In this document: piece after piece, positions 8,996-18,498 of the stretch
Layout: each line of letters begins with the position of its first letter
Position numbering within the stretch: the stretch's first letter is position 1
Assembly (NCBI RefSeq): GCF_019334315.1
Contig: NZ_JAHWGL010000016.1
Span: 1 to 64,000 of the forward strand
DNA length: 64,000 nt
Direction of reading: 5' to 3'
From: Hymenobacter profundi
GTDB taxonomy: Bacteria > Bacteroidota > Bacteroidia > Cytophagales > Hymenobacteraceae
The notes under the pieces: model-generated
What the model was told of the DNA's origin: nothing
Databases searched by the model: none
The model's input: only the letters and a program-made list of their open reading frames with translations
Program-made: the position numbers and the translations under genes

Positions 8996-10957
8996 ATGAA
9001 ACGCTCTACTATAAAATTTCTGATTGGCGCAGCCGTGATATCGATGTCTGCGACCGGGTGTGAGGATATTTTGGACGAACAGCCCAGAAGTATCTATGAG
9101 CCGGGCTTCTTTCAAACCGAACGAGGCGTTAGCGGAGGGGTGACATCCTTATACGCTCACCTACGCTACATCTACGGGGATGCCTACTATTACAACACTA
9201 CCGAAACCGGAACGGACGAAGTAACCTACGGGCAAAGCGCTGACGAGAACTTTCTGGCCATGGACTTCTCGGGCAGAGCGGTACTGAATGCCAACAACAG
9301 CCGTGCTGACCGAGTATGGTATGCGGCATTCCCTAACATCAATACGGCTAGCGGCATTATTCAAAATGCTTCCGCCGTGGGTACCGTTTCGCCGGCCTTG
9401 GTGGCTGAAGCACGATTCTTCCGGGCCTTCGACTACTTCCTGTTGGTACAAACTTTTGGTGGGGTGCCATTGGATTTAGGTTCGGGAGAACTGGAGTTTA
9501 ACACCAACCCGATTAGAACCTCAGTCCGTAACACGGTACCCGAAGTCTATACTAAAGCGGTTTTCCCGGATCTGTTGAAGGCTATTGCTGATTTGCCGGC
9601 TAATCCGCGGGTTACGGGCGGCGTAACCAAAACGGTTGCCCGTCTCTACCTGGCCAAAGCCTACCTGACGTATGCCTGGTGGCTGGAAAACCCGAACAAT
9701 ATTCCGACGTATCCGGCCGCGCAGCGGGTAGATCCGAACGGCAAAAACGCCCAGTGGTATTACCAAGAGGCTTATAATGTGGCCACCGAGGGTATTGATA
9801 ACCCAGGGCCATATCGTTTGCTGCCTACGTACTATGACGTGAACGTGGGCACGAATGACCGCAATGCGGAAACGATGTTGTACGCCGACCACACCGAATC
9901 CAGCGAGCAATACAACGGAAGCAGTTTAAGCTTTGGTAGCGGTGGGGCCCCTGATAACTTTGCCGGCTGGATGCTGACCTGGAACTACACCGCCATTAGA
10001 AGCTTTAAAACTTCAGATGCAACCGGCACCGGCAATGCGTCTTCCGTGCAGCGGGAAGCCGTGCAGCCGTTGGGTCGTCCTTGGGTTCGGATGGCTCCTA
10101 CCATCGGCGCTGTTGCCACCACCTTTGCCGACAAAACCAACGATTCGCGCTACGATGGTACGTTTACGACAGTATACCGCGGCAACTGGCTGAAAGGAAC
10201 GGGCGTTCCGGAAGCGACTTTGTATAATGCTAACAAGCTGCCGGTAAACCAGGGCGATGCCATCCTGACGTTCCTGAATGCCGATCCGGCTACTGCTATT
10301 ACCTACCCCAGCGGGGCCGGTGGCAGTGGGGTAGGCGCAGGCGTACTACCCGGCCGTGCCGATTGGGTAATTGCCCCCAATGGTATCAGTCGAATTGTTT
10401 ATCCGGGGCTGTGGAAACTTGGTCCTTACCGCACGGATAACGGTACGGGCTTAGGACAACCCAATGCCGCCAGCACGCGTCCGTTCAACATCGCCAAGTT
10501 CTCTGAGCTATACTTCGTAGCTGCCGAAGCAGCCGTGAAAGGAGCAACTCCTAAAACAGATAAGAGCGCCCGCGAATTGATCAATGTGATTCGGGCCCGG
10601 GCCGGCAAGTGGCGTTTCGACAATAACGGCAACGTGCCCAAAGTGCAGGATAATAGCGCTGCCATGGTAGCGGCTACCCCAACCGCTATAGACATTAACT
10701 ACATCCTGGCCGAACGCTCGCGCGAGTACTACGGCGAAGGCTACCGTTGGTTTGATCTGGTGCGCACCCAGAAATGGAACGAGCTGGCTGGTACCTACCG
10801 TATTGCGGGCAACAACTACGGCGACCATACGCCTGCTACCGTCACGCGGACCATCCAACCCTACCACTACCTACGCCCCATTCCGCAGGGGCAGCTTGAT
10901 GCATTAGACATGCCGGCAGAGGCAAAAGCCGCTTACCAAAACCCCAGCTACCAATAG
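8996..10957 (+). CDS. SusD/RagB-family glycan-binding lipoprotein
   Basis: Surface lipoprotein that captures glycan chains and closes over the SusC channel. The 653-aa protein begins with a lipoprotein signal whose lipidated cysteine is C22 (SMSATGC). The N-terminal TPR-like part carries the family pattern around ARFFRAFDYFLLVQTFGGVPL, and the C-terminal part holds AERSREYYGEGYRWFDLVR, a hallmark of SusD proteins. It starts 11 bp after susC and is followed directly by a strong terminator, so it ends the operon. At 653 aa it is somewhat longer than typical SusD proteins of 500-600 residues, mostly through insertions in the middle. Confidence 0.95.
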   Translation: MKRSTIKFLIGAAVISMSATGCEDILDEQPRSIYEPGFFQTERGVSGGVTSLYAHLRYIYGDAYYYNTTETGTDEVTYGQSADENFLAMDFSGRAVLNANNSRADRVWYAAFPNINTASGIIQNASAVGTVSPALVAEARFFRAFDYFLLVQTFGGVPLDLGSGELEFNTNPIRTSVRNTVPEVYTKAVFPDLLKAIADLPANPRVTGGVTKTVARLYLAKAYLTYAWWLENPNNIPTYPAAQRVDPNGKNAQWYYQEAYNVATEGIDNPGPYRLLPTYYDVNVGTNDRNAETMLYADHTESSEQYNGSSLSFGSGGAPDNFAGWMLTWNYTAIRSFKTSDATGTGNASSVQREAVQPLGRPWVRMAPTIGAVATTFADKTNDSRYDGTFTTVYRGNWLKGTGVPEATLYNANKLPVNQGDAILTFLNADPATAITYPSGAGGSGVGAGVLPGRADWVIAPNGISRIVYPGLWKLGPYRTDNGTGLGQPNAASTRPFNIAKFSELYFVAAEAAVKGATPKTDKSARELINVIRARAGKWRFDNNGNVPKVQDNSAAMVAATPTAIDINYILAERSREYYGEGYRWFDLVRTQKWNELAGTYRIAGNNYGDHTPATVTRTIQPYHYLRPIPQGQLDALDMPAEAKAAYQNPSYQ

Positions 10958-10965
10958 GCTGATGC

Positions 10966-11009
10966 AAAAGATTGGCTGCCCGTCTTGGGCAGCCAATCTT
11001 TTCTTTTTT
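10966..11009 (+). terminator. Rho-independent terminator after susD
   Basis: A perfect 16-bp stem (AAAAGATTGGCTGCCC with its complement) closes a five-base loop and runs into a T-rich tract (TTTTCTTTTTT). It lies just after the susD stop and ends the uxuA-to-susD operon. Confidence 0.9.
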
Positions 11010-11186
11010 CTCTGAGGCGTTGTGTGCGCAGAAGGATAGTAAACTGTATAGTAGCACGCACGGCAAGTTGCTGGTACGTGTGAGGAAGCGCGAGCCCGTC
11101 TTTTTAGGTATTGAGATTATCGGTTGCTACGGTCGTCCCTGGCAGCTGCGGATTAGCTGCGAGCAAGCGTATTCAAACACTGACGC

Positions 11187-13133
11187 ATGAATTCCTTTCT
11201 AAAAGTAGTATTGTTTTCCTGTACCTGCGTGCTGCCCGCCCCGGCAGCATTCAGCCAAATTCGCCTGCCAAAGCTCGTGAGTAATGGCATGGTACTACAG
11301 CGCGAGAAACCCATCACCATCTGGGGCTGGGCCGCAGCGGGGGAGAAAGTCACCATCACTTTTCAGGGTAAAACCTACCGCGCCACTGCCGATACTAAGG
11401 GGCAGTGGCGCGTGAGCCTACCCGCCATGAAAGCCGGTGGTCCTTACGATATGACCCTGGCGGCTAGCAACCAAGTGAAAATAAGCAACATTCTACTTGG
11501 GGACGTGTGGCTGTGCTCGGGGCAGTCGAACATGGAAACTACCATGACCCGCGTGCGCGACAAGTACCCTGAGGAAGTAGCCACCGCCAACAACCCGCGC
11601 ATCCGCCAGTTCAACGTGCCGATGAGCTATGCGTTCAACGGTCCGAAAGCCGACCTGAAAGGCGGCAGCTGGGTACCCGTGACGCCGCAAACCATTGGCG
11701 ACTACTCGGCCGTGGCCTACTTTTTTGCCAAGGACTTGTACGCCAAGTATAAAGTACCCATTGGTATCATAAAAGATGCTGTGGGTGGCTCGCCGGCCGA
11801 AGCCTGGCTGAGCGCCGACGCCCTCAAGCAATTCCCTACCTATCAGCAAGCCGCCGAAAAGTACAAGGACAGCACTCTGGTAGCCAGCACCCAGCAGCGC
11901 GACCAAGCCGCGGGCCGCGACTGGCAGCAGCGCCTCTACAAAGCTGACCAGGGCGAAGCGCCCGGCCAAACCAAATGGTCTGACCCCAGCTACAACGCCG
12001 CCGACTGGGCCACCATGAACGTACCCGGCTACTGGGCCAACCAAACCCCGTTGGGACCCGTGAACGGTGTGCTCTGGTTCCGGAAGGAAGTGGACGTACC
12101 GGCCAGCATGGTGGGCAAGCCCGCTCGCCTGGAGCTGGGTACGCTGGTAGATGCCGACTCTACCTATATCAACGGGCAGCTGGTGGGCAGCACCGGCTAC
12201 CAGTATCCGCCCCGCAAGTACGATTTTGGGCCGGGCGTGCTGAAGCTGGGTAAGAACACGGTGGTGGTGCGCTTGGTCAGCAATGGCGGGCGCGGAGGCT
12301 TCACCCTCGACAAGGAGTACCGCTTGATGGCTGGCGGCCAGACGCTGGATTTGCGCGGCCCCTGGCAGTACAAGGTAGGCGCCACGATGTCGCCCGCACC
12401 CGGTAGCACCACCTTTCAGTACCAGCCCGGTGGATTGTACAACGGCATGATTGCCCCCGTAACGCCCTACGCCATCAAAGGCATTCTGTGGTACCAGGGC
12501 GAGTCGAACGCCGGCCGGACGCAGGACTACCAGGCCCTGATGACCAGCCTGATTGCCGACTGGCGCCAGCACTTGCAGCAGCCCAATTTGCCTTTCCTCT
12601 TCGTGCAGTTACCCAACTTCAATGCCGCCAAGAAGGAGCCCGGTGAGAGCGGCTGGGCCATGATCCGCGATATTCAGCGCCACTTGCTGGAAGTGCCCAA
12701 CACGGGCATGGCCGTGACGCTGGGCCTGGGCGAGTGGAATGACATTCACCCCGTAACCAAGCAGCCTGTGGGGCACCGCCTGGCTTTGGCCGCTCAAAAG
12801 GTAGCCTACGGCGACAAGAACGTGGTGGCCTCGGGGCCCCTTTACCAGTCGATGCAAAAGAACGGCAACAAGGCTACCCTCACGTTTTCGGGGGTAGGCA
12901 GCGGCCTGGTAATCCAGAGCAAAGGCCCGCTGGAAGGCTTTGCCGTGGCGGGCGCCGACCATAAATTTCACTGGGCGCAGGCCCGTATCGAAGGTAATAA
13001 GGTGGTGGTGTGGAGCGACCAGGTGCAGGACCCCGTAGCCGTGCGCTACGCCTGGGCCGACAACCCCGAAAACGCCAACTTAGCCAACAAAGAAGGCCTT
13101 CCCGCTTCTACATTCCGCACCGATGATTTCTAA
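11187..13133 (+). CDS. SGNH carbohydrate acetylesterase (sialate O-acetylesterase / CE20-like)
   Basis: Secreted esterase of 648 aa, expected to remove acetyl groups from xylan side positions. After a signal peptide (cut near AAFSQ) comes a short beta domain, then the SGNH block with S114 in CSGQSNME. A GH2-like jelly-roll insert spans about residues 265-400, and the catalytic D519/H521 sit in WNDIHP. This split architecture is typical of proteins annotated as sialate O-acetylesterase and of CE20. Sialic acid is unlikely as substrate in this neighbourhood; acetyl-xylan is inferred. The 3' end overlaps the next gene by 11 bp, so the two are translated together. Confidence 0.87.
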   Translation: MNSFLKVVLFSCTCVLPAPAAFSQIRLPKLVSNGMVLQREKPITIWGWAAAGEKVTITFQGKTYRATADTKGQWRVSLPAMKAGGPYDMTLAASNQVKISNILLGDVWLCSGQSNMETTMTRVRDKYPEEVATANNPRIRQFNVPMSYAFNGPKADLKGGSWVPVTPQTIGDYSAVAYFFAKDLYAKYKVPIGIIKDAVGGSPAEAWLSADALKQFPTYQQAAEKYKDSTLVASTQQRDQAAGRDWQQRLYKADQGEAPGQTKWSDPSYNAADWATMNVPGYWANQTPLGPVNGVLWFRKEVDVPASMVGKPARLELGTLVDADSTYINGQLVGSTGYQYPPRKYDFGPGVLKLGKNTVVVRLVSNGGRGGFTLDKEYRLMAGGQTLDLRGPWQYKVGATMSPAPGSTTFQYQPGGLYNGMIAPVTPYAIKGILWYQGESNAGRTQDYQALMTSLIADWRQHLQQPNLPFLFVQLPNFNAAKKEPGESGWAMIRDIQRHLLEVPNTGMAVTLGLGEWNDIHPVTKQPVGHRLALAAQKVAYGDKNVVASGPLYQSMQKNGNKATLTFSGVGSGLVIQSKGPLEGFAVAGADHKFHWAQARIEGNKVVVWSDQVQDPVAVRYAWADNPENANLANKEGLPASTFRTDDF

Positions 13134-15318
13134 TTCCAAACGCTTTCTAACGAGTCTGTTGCTGGCGGGCTTGAGCCTCAGTGCCCAGGCGCAGCAGTCG
13201 GCCACGGCCCTCTACCTCGACCCCAAGCAGCCGCTGAACGCTCGCGTCAACGACCTAATCAGCAAGCTCACGCTGGAAGAGAAGGCCGATCAGATGATGT
13301 ACAACAGCAAGGCCATCGAGCGGCTGAACATCCCGGCGTATAACTGGTGGAACGAGGCCCTGCACGGGGTAGGGCGGGCCGGGGCGGCCACGGTATTTCC
13401 GCAGGCCATCGGGCTGGGCGCTACTTTCGATGAGGACTTGGCCAAACGTGTATCGACGGCTATTTCCGACGAAGCGCGGGCCATGTATAACGTGGCCGTG
13501 GCCAAGGGATACCGCCAGCAGTACAGCGGCCTCACCTTCTGGACACCCAACATCAACATCTTCCGCGACCCGCGCTGGGGTAGGGGACAAGAGACCTACG
13601 GCGAAGACCCTACCCTGACCGGCCGCCTGGGCGTGGCCTTTGTGCAGGGCTTGCAGGGCAACGACCCGCGCTACCTCAAAACTGCCGCCTGCGCCAAGCA
13701 CTTTGCCGTGCACAGTGGCCCCGAGAAACTACGCCACGAGTTCAATGCCCAGGCCTCGCCTCAGGATTTGTGGGAAACCTATCTGCCCGCGTTTCACCAG
13801 CTGGTGAATGCCAAAGTAGAAGCCGTGATGTGCGCCTACAACGCCACTAATGGCGAACCGTGCTGCGGCAATAGCTACCTGCTGCAAGATGTGCTGCGTG
13901 GCCAATGGAAGTTCAAAGGTCACTTGGTAAGCGACTGTTGGGCGCTGGTGGACTTTTACCAGGGCCACAAAGTGGTGAAAACGCCCGCCGAGGCCGCTGC
14001 CCTGGCCCTGGAGCGAGGCGTGAACCTGAACTGCGGCAGTGTGTACCCATCCCTACCCGAAGCGGTGCAGAAGGGACTCACCACCGAAGCGAAAATGGAC
14101 AGCTCGCTGGCCATTTTGCTGCGCACCCGCTTCAAGTTGGGCTTATTCGACCCGCAGGGGAGCAGTCCCTACGACAAGCTGGGCGCCGAAACCATCAACA
14201 GTGGTAAGCACCGCGCCTTGGCCCGCGAGGCGGCCCAAAAGTCGATTGTGCTGCTGAAAAACAACGGTGTGCTGCCCCTGCGCAACGATCTGGCCAAGTA
14301 CTTCGTGACCGGTCCCAACGCTGCCAACCTAGATGCGCTGCTGGGCAATTACTACGGCGTGAACCCCTCCATGAGCACTATTCTGGAAGGCTTGGTGGCC
14401 GGCGTGAGCCCGGCCAGCCAGATGCAGTACCGCCCCGGTGCCCTGCTCGACCGCCCCAACCAAAACGGTGTGGACTGGGTGAGCGGCACGGCCCGCACCG
14501 TGGATGCTACGTTTGTGGTGCTGGGTATCAATGGGTTGCTGGAAGGGGAGGAGGGCGAATCTATTGCCTCGCCCTCGTTCGGTGACCGGCTCGACTACAA
14601 CCTGCCCAAAAACCAGATTGATTTCTTGCGCGGCCTGCGCAAAAACAACGACAAACCCATTGTGGCCATCGTGACAGGCGGCTCGCCCATGAACCTAGCC
14701 GAAGTGCATGAGCTGGCCGATGCCGTGGTGCTGGCCTGGTACCCCGGCGAGGAAGGCGGCAACGCCATTGCCGACGTGGTATTCGGCAAGGTAGCGCCCT
14801 CGGGCAAGCTGCCCATCACCTTCCCCAAATCTCTGGAGCAACTGCCTGCCTACGAAAACTACTCGATGCAGGGCCGCACCTACCGCTACATGACGCAGGA
14901 GCCGTTGTATCCCTTTGGCTTCGGGCTGAGCTACGGCAAATTCGAGTATGGTGGGCTGAAGCTGCCCAAGAAAGCAGCCAAGAATAAGCCCGTGGAGGTG
15001 GAAGCTACTGTGCGCAATACGGGTAAAATGGCCGGTGAGGAAGTGGTGCAGCTCTACGTAACGCATCCGTCCCGCGCCAGGCAGCAAGTGCCGCTGTTTG
15101 CGCTGAAGAACTTCCGCCGCGTGCGCCTGGAACCGGGTGCCAGCGCCACTGTGAAGTTTACACTCACGCCCGAACAACTGGCCTTGGTTAACGCCCAAGG
15201 CAAAACAGTAGCCGCCAACGGACCCGTTACGATTTCGGTGGGTGGCGCCCTCCCCGGCAAGCGCAGTCAGGCGCTAGGGGCCAGCGCGCCAGCCGTGGCT
15301 ACAGTCGTCGTACGGTAA
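13123..15318 (+). CDS. GH3 beta-xylosidase / beta-glucosidase
   Basis: Exo-acting glycosidase of 731 aa, expected to release xylose from xylo-oligosaccharides in the periplasm. It has a signal peptide (cut near SAQAQQ), the GH3 N-terminal barrel with KHFAVHSGPE and the nucleophile D271 in HLVSDCWAL, the alpha/beta sandwich C-domain and a fibronectin-like C-terminal domain. The bulky SDCW instead of SDW/SDY around the nucleophile, and the overall similarity to plant-type xylosidases, favour beta-xylosidase over beta-glucosidase, but only assay can decide. Its start lies inside the end of the esterase gene. Confidence 0.93.
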   Translation: MISNSKRFLTSLLLAGLSLSAQAQQSATALYLDPKQPLNARVNDLISKLTLEEKADQMMYNSKAIERLNIPAYNWWNEALHGVGRAGAATVFPQAIGLGATFDEDLAKRVSTAISDEARAMYNVAVAKGYRQQYSGLTFWTPNINIFRDPRWGRGQETYGEDPTLTGRLGVAFVQGLQGNDPRYLKTAACAKHFAVHSGPEKLRHEFNAQASPQDLWETYLPAFHQLVNAKVEAVMCAYNATNGEPCCGNSYLLQDVLRGQWKFKGHLVSDCWALVDFYQGHKVVKTPAEAAALALERGVNLNCGSVYPSLPEAVQKGLTTEAKMDSSLAILLRTRFKLGLFDPQGSSPYDKLGAETINSGKHRALAREAAQKSIVLLKNNGVLPLRNDLAKYFVTGPNAANLDALLGNYYGVNPSMSTILEGLVAGVSPASQMQYRPGALLDRPNQNGVDWVSGTARTVDATFVVLGINGLLEGEEGESIASPSFGDRLDYNLPKNQIDFLRGLRKNNDKPIVAIVTGGSPMNLAEVHELADAVVLAWYPGEEGGNAIADVVFGKVAPSGKLPITFPKSLEQLPAYENYSMQGRTYRYMTQEPLYPFGFGLSYGKFEYGGLKLPKKAAKNKPVEVEATVRNTGKMAGEEVVQLYVTHPSRARQQVPLFALKNFRRVRLEPGASATVKFTLTPEQLALVNAQGKTVAANGPVTISVGGALPGKRSQALGASAPAVATVVVR

Positions 15319-15384
15319 CAAGATGGCGTTCAAAGCAGGATGAACTCCGTAGACTGTACAAGAAAAAAAATAGGTTTATTGCAC

Positions 15385-15418
15385 CTATCGGAAACGTTTT
15401 CGAAAACGGTTCCGATAT
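15385..15418. promoter_or_regulatory. 34-bp palindromic operator (site 2) upstream of xylB
   Basis: The half-sites pair at 15 of 17 positions. The core CGTTTTCGAAAACG and the outer arms TATCGGAA and TTCCGATA are the same as in site 1. Aligned in reverse orientation, the two sites differ at only two of 34 bases. It lies about 100 bp before the xylB start codon. No perfect -7 box is seen; TATATTTC at 15481-15488 matches 7 of 8 consensus bases. Confidence 0.85.
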
Positions 15419-15516
15419 AAAAAAGGCTTTTACGCTTCGTTTAAGCGGTTTTCAGACTGGTATCCTGCTTAGTGCGGGTGTATATTTCGAGAATATTAAC
15501 CCTACCTTTTCCTTCT

Positions 15517-17043
15517 ATGAACTACCTGCTTGGGTATGATATCGGCAGCTCGTCGGTGAAAGTTGCGCTCCTAAATGCCGACACGGGTAAGTGCTTGGCC
15601 AGCGCCACCTCACCCCGGCAGGAAATGGAAATCCTGGCTGTGCAGGCGGGCTGGGCCGAGCAGCGTCCTGAGCGCTGGTGGCAGGAAGCCATCAACGCCA
15701 CTCAGGAGTTGAAGGCCAGCTACGGTTTCGATGCGACGCAGGTGGCCGGCATAGGTATTACCTACCAGATGCACGGGTTGGTACTGATGGATAAGGCCGG
15801 CAAGGTCTTGCGCCCCGCCATCATCTGGTGCGACAGCCGCGCTGTAGACTACGGCAATGCGGCCTTCGAGGCCTTGGGCGAAGAATATTGCCTGCAAAAT
15901 TTCCTCAACTCGCCCGGCAACTTTACGGCGTCCAAGCTGAAGTGGGTGCACGATAACGAGCCGGAGGTATACGCGCAAATCCACAAAATCCAGCTGCCCG
16001 GCGACTATATTGCCTTTCAGATGACGGGTGAGCTGCAAACCACCGTGTCGGGTCTGTCGGAAGGCGTGTTCTGGAACTTCCGCGAGCAGGCGGTAGCGCA
16101 AGAGCTGCTCGACTACTACGGTCTCGACCATGACTTGCTGCCTACCTTGGTAGATACCTTTGCCGAGCAGGGCCGCCTGACGCCCGAAGCCGCCCAAGAG
16201 CTAGGCCTGGCACCTGGAACACCCGTGAGTTACCGCGCCGGCGACCAGCCCAACAATGCCTTCTCCCTGAACGTGTTGCAGCCCGGCGAAATTGCCGCTA
16301 CGGCCGGCACCTCGGGCGTGGTCTACGGCATCAGCGACCAGCCGGTGGTAGACTCCCGCTCTCGCGTGAATGCCTTCGTGCACGTGAACAGCCAGCCCGA
16401 TCAGCCCCGCAACGGCATGCTGATGTGCATGAACGGCACGGGTATTCTCAATAGCTGGCTGCGCAAAATTGTGGGCGAGCTGCCTTATGATGAGATGAAC
16501 CGCCTGGCTGCCCAGGCGCCGGTAGGCGCCGAGGAGTTGCTGTTCCTACCCTTCGGCAACGGCGCTGAGCGTATCCTCGAAAACGAGCCCACCACTGCCG
16601 AGCTGCTGGGCCTGAGCCTGACGCGCCACGACCGCACCCACGTGCTGCGCGCCGCCCAGGAAGGCATCGTGTATGCGCTTAACTACGGCATTGATATTAT
16701 GCGGGTAGCGGGCGTGCAGGTGCACACCGTGCGTGCCGGCAACGCTAATATGTTCTTGAGCCCAGTGTTTCGGGAGGCCTTTGTGAATACGGCTAACGTG
16801 ACGCTGGAACTCTACAACACCGATGCCGCCCAAGGTGCGGCCCGCGGCGCTGGGGTAGGAGTGGGGCTCTACGCCTCGCCCGCCGACGCCTTTGTAGGCC
16901 TGGAGCGCATCCTTACGCTGGCGCCTACCCCCGACTTGCAAACCCAATATCAGGAAGCCTATGCCCGATGGCACCAGGCGCTTACTCAACAGATTCTTTC
17001 AACTTCAACTATTTCCCACCATGTCGAGCAACACGCTAACTAA
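15517..17043 (+). CDS. xylB: Xylulokinase
   Basis: Phosphorylates D-xylulose to xylulose 5-phosphate in the cytoplasm, feeding the pentose phosphate pathway. The 508-aa protein belongs to the FGGY kinase family: [11 protein letters not shown] near the N-terminus is the first phosphate-binding loop, [15 protein letters not shown] and WCDSRA are xylulokinase motifs, and [13 protein letters not shown] marks the second domain. The ATG at 15517 is chosen over an upstream GTG at 15472 because the conserved FGGY N-terminus begins at once after it. Its last 23 bases overlap xylA. It is the first gene downstream of operator site 2. Confidence 0.95.
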   Translation: MNYLLGYDIGSSSVKVALLNADTGKCLASATSPRQEMEILAVQAGWAEQRPERWWQEAINATQELKASYGFDATQVAGIGITYQMHGLVLMDKAGKVLRPAIIWCDSRAVDYGNAAFEALGEEYCLQNFLNSPGNFTASKLKWVHDNEPEVYAQIHKIQLPGDYIAFQMTGELQTTVSGLSEGVFWNFREQAVAQELLDYYGLDHDLLPTLVDTFAEQGRLTPEAAQELGLAPGTPVSYRAGDQPNNAFSLNVLQPGEIAATAGTSGVVYGISDQPVVDSRSRVNAFVHVNSQPDQPRNGMLMCMNGTGILNSWLRKIVGELPYDEMNRLAAQAPVGAEELLFLPFGNGAERILENEPTTAELLGLSLTRHDRTHVLRAAQEGIVYALNYGIDIMRVAGVQVHTVRAGNANMFLSPVFREAFVNTANVTLELYNTDAAQGAARGAGVGVGLYASPADAFVGLERILTLAPTPDLQTQYQEAYARWHQALTQQILSTSTISHHVEQHAN

Positions 17044-18352
17044 GACGGAGCATTTCAAAGGCATAGACGTTATCAAGTACGAAGGCCGCGAGTCGGACAA
17101 CCCACTGGCGTTCAAATGGTACGATGAGAACCGTGTGGTAGCCGGCAAAACCATGAAGGAGCACCTGCGCTTCGCTGTGGCTTACTGGCATACCTTCACC
17201 GGCACCGGCGGCGACCCGTTTGGTCCTGGTACTAAAGAGTTTGGCTGGGATGCCAAGGGTGATATCCTGGGCCGCGCTCACGATAAGATGGACGCTGCTT
17301 TCGAGTTTTTTACCAAGCTGGGCACGCCCTACTACTGCTTCCACGACGTGGATTTGGTGGACGAGGCGTCTTCCCTGAAAGAGTACGAAAGCAACCTGCA
17401 AGCCATCGTGGGCTACGCCAAGCAGAAGCAGCAGGAAACCGGTGTGAAGCTGCTATGGGGCACGGCCAACGTGTTTTCGAACCCGCGCTATATGAACGGC
17501 GCCAGCACCAACCCCGACTTTTCGGTGCTGACTTATGCCGCTACCCAAGTGAAAAACTCGCTGGACGCGACCATCGCGCTGGGCGGTGAAAACTACGTGT
17601 TCTGGGGTGGCCGCGAGGGCTACATGACCCTGCTCAACACCAACATGAAGCGCGAGCTGGCGCACATGGGCCGCTTCCTGGCTACGGCCCGCGACTACGC
17701 CCGCAAGCAGGGCTTCACTGGCAAGTTCTTCATCGAGCCTAAGCCCGCTGAGCCTACCAAGCACCAGTACGATTTCGACGCCGCCACGGTAATCGGCTTC
17801 CTGAAAGAGTATGGCCTGGAAAACGATTTCATGCTGAACCTAGAAGTGAACCACGCTACCCTAGCTGGGCACACATTCCAGCACGAGTTGCAAGTGGCCG
17901 CCGACGCCAACATGCTGGGCTCAATGGACGCCAACCGCGGCGACTACCAGAACGGCTGGGACACCGACCAGTTCCCTAACAACCTGAACGAGCTGGCTGA
18001 GTCGATGCTGGTGATTCTGGAGGCCGGTGGCTTCAAGCACGGCGGCATCAACTTCGACGCCAAAACCCGCCGCAACTCCACCGACCTGGAGGACATCTTC
18101 ATTGCCCACATTGCCGGTATGGACGCCTTCGCCCGCTCGCTGGTGATTGCCAACGACATTCTGGAGAAGTCGGCCTACAAGAAATTCCGCACCGAGCGTT
18201 ACGCTTCGTTCGACTCGGGTGCGGGCGCGGCTTTCGAGCGCGGCGAGCTGACCCTGGAAGATCTGCGCCGCCTGGCCTTCGAGCATGGCGAGCCTACCCC
18301 CCGCAGCGGCAAGCAGGAGTGGCTGGAAAGCCTGATCAACCAATATATTTAA
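17021..18352 (+). CDS. xylA: Xylose isomerase
   Basis: Interconverts D-xylose and D-xylulose in the cytoplasm. The 443-aa protein has the length of class II enzymes, and its active-site blocks are intact: [40 protein letters not shown] and [17 protein letters not shown], which provide the catalytic histidine and metal ligands. The start at 17021 (MSSNTLTK) is preferred over an in-frame upstream ATG at 16961, which lies deep inside xylB. xylB-xylA order with overlapping ends indicates coupled translation. A terminator follows. Confidence 0.96.
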   Translation: MSSNTLTKTEHFKGIDVIKYEGRESDNPLAFKWYDENRVVAGKTMKEHLRFAVAYWHTFTGTGGDPFGPGTKEFGWDAKGDILGRAHDKMDAAFEFFTKLGTPYYCFHDVDLVDEASSLKEYESNLQAIVGYAKQKQQETGVKLLWGTANVFSNPRYMNGASTNPDFSVLTYAATQVKNSLDATIALGGENYVFWGGREGYMTLLNTNMKRELAHMGRFLATARDYARKQGFTGKFFIEPKPAEPTKHQYDFDAATVIGFLKEYGLENDFMLNLEVNHATLAGHTFQHELQVAADANMLGSMDANRGDYQNGWDTDQFPNNLNELAESMLVILEAGGFKHGGINFDAKTRRNSTDLEDIFIAHIAGMDAFARSLVIANDILEKSAYKKFRTERYASFDSGAGAAFERGELTLEDLRRLAFEHGEPTPRSGKQEWLESLINQYI

Positions 18353-18364
18353 GCTGAAAAGATG

Positions 18365-18416
18365 AAATGCTCTCCCTGGTTGGCTGCCTAGCAACGAACC
18401 GGGGGGAGCATTTTTT
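18365..18416 (+). terminator. Terminator after xylA
   Basis: A stem formed by AAATGCTCTCCC and GGGGGGAGCATTT (one G-U-type pair) with an inner GGTT/AACC extension is followed by six T residues. It closes the xylBA unit. Confidence 0.8.
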
Positions 18417-18498
18417 CCATGTATGTATTCCCGCCACCCCATATGGGGGTAGGCGCGGGGCGGTATGTCCTATTACGATCTTCCTTATCGACTTTCCA

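Noticed and set aside
10972..11190. Possible 72-aa gene between susD and the esterase
   Set aside because: It begins inside the terminator hairpin and shows no conserved features.
11493..12572. Open frame of 359 codons antisense to the esterase gene
   Set aside because: It is composition-driven, with no motif or signal, and is contradicted by a clear SGNH esterase on the other strand.
15472..15516. Upstream GTG start for xylB
   Set aside because: The 15 extra residues precede the conserved FGGY N-terminus, and the ATG at 15517 is well placed.
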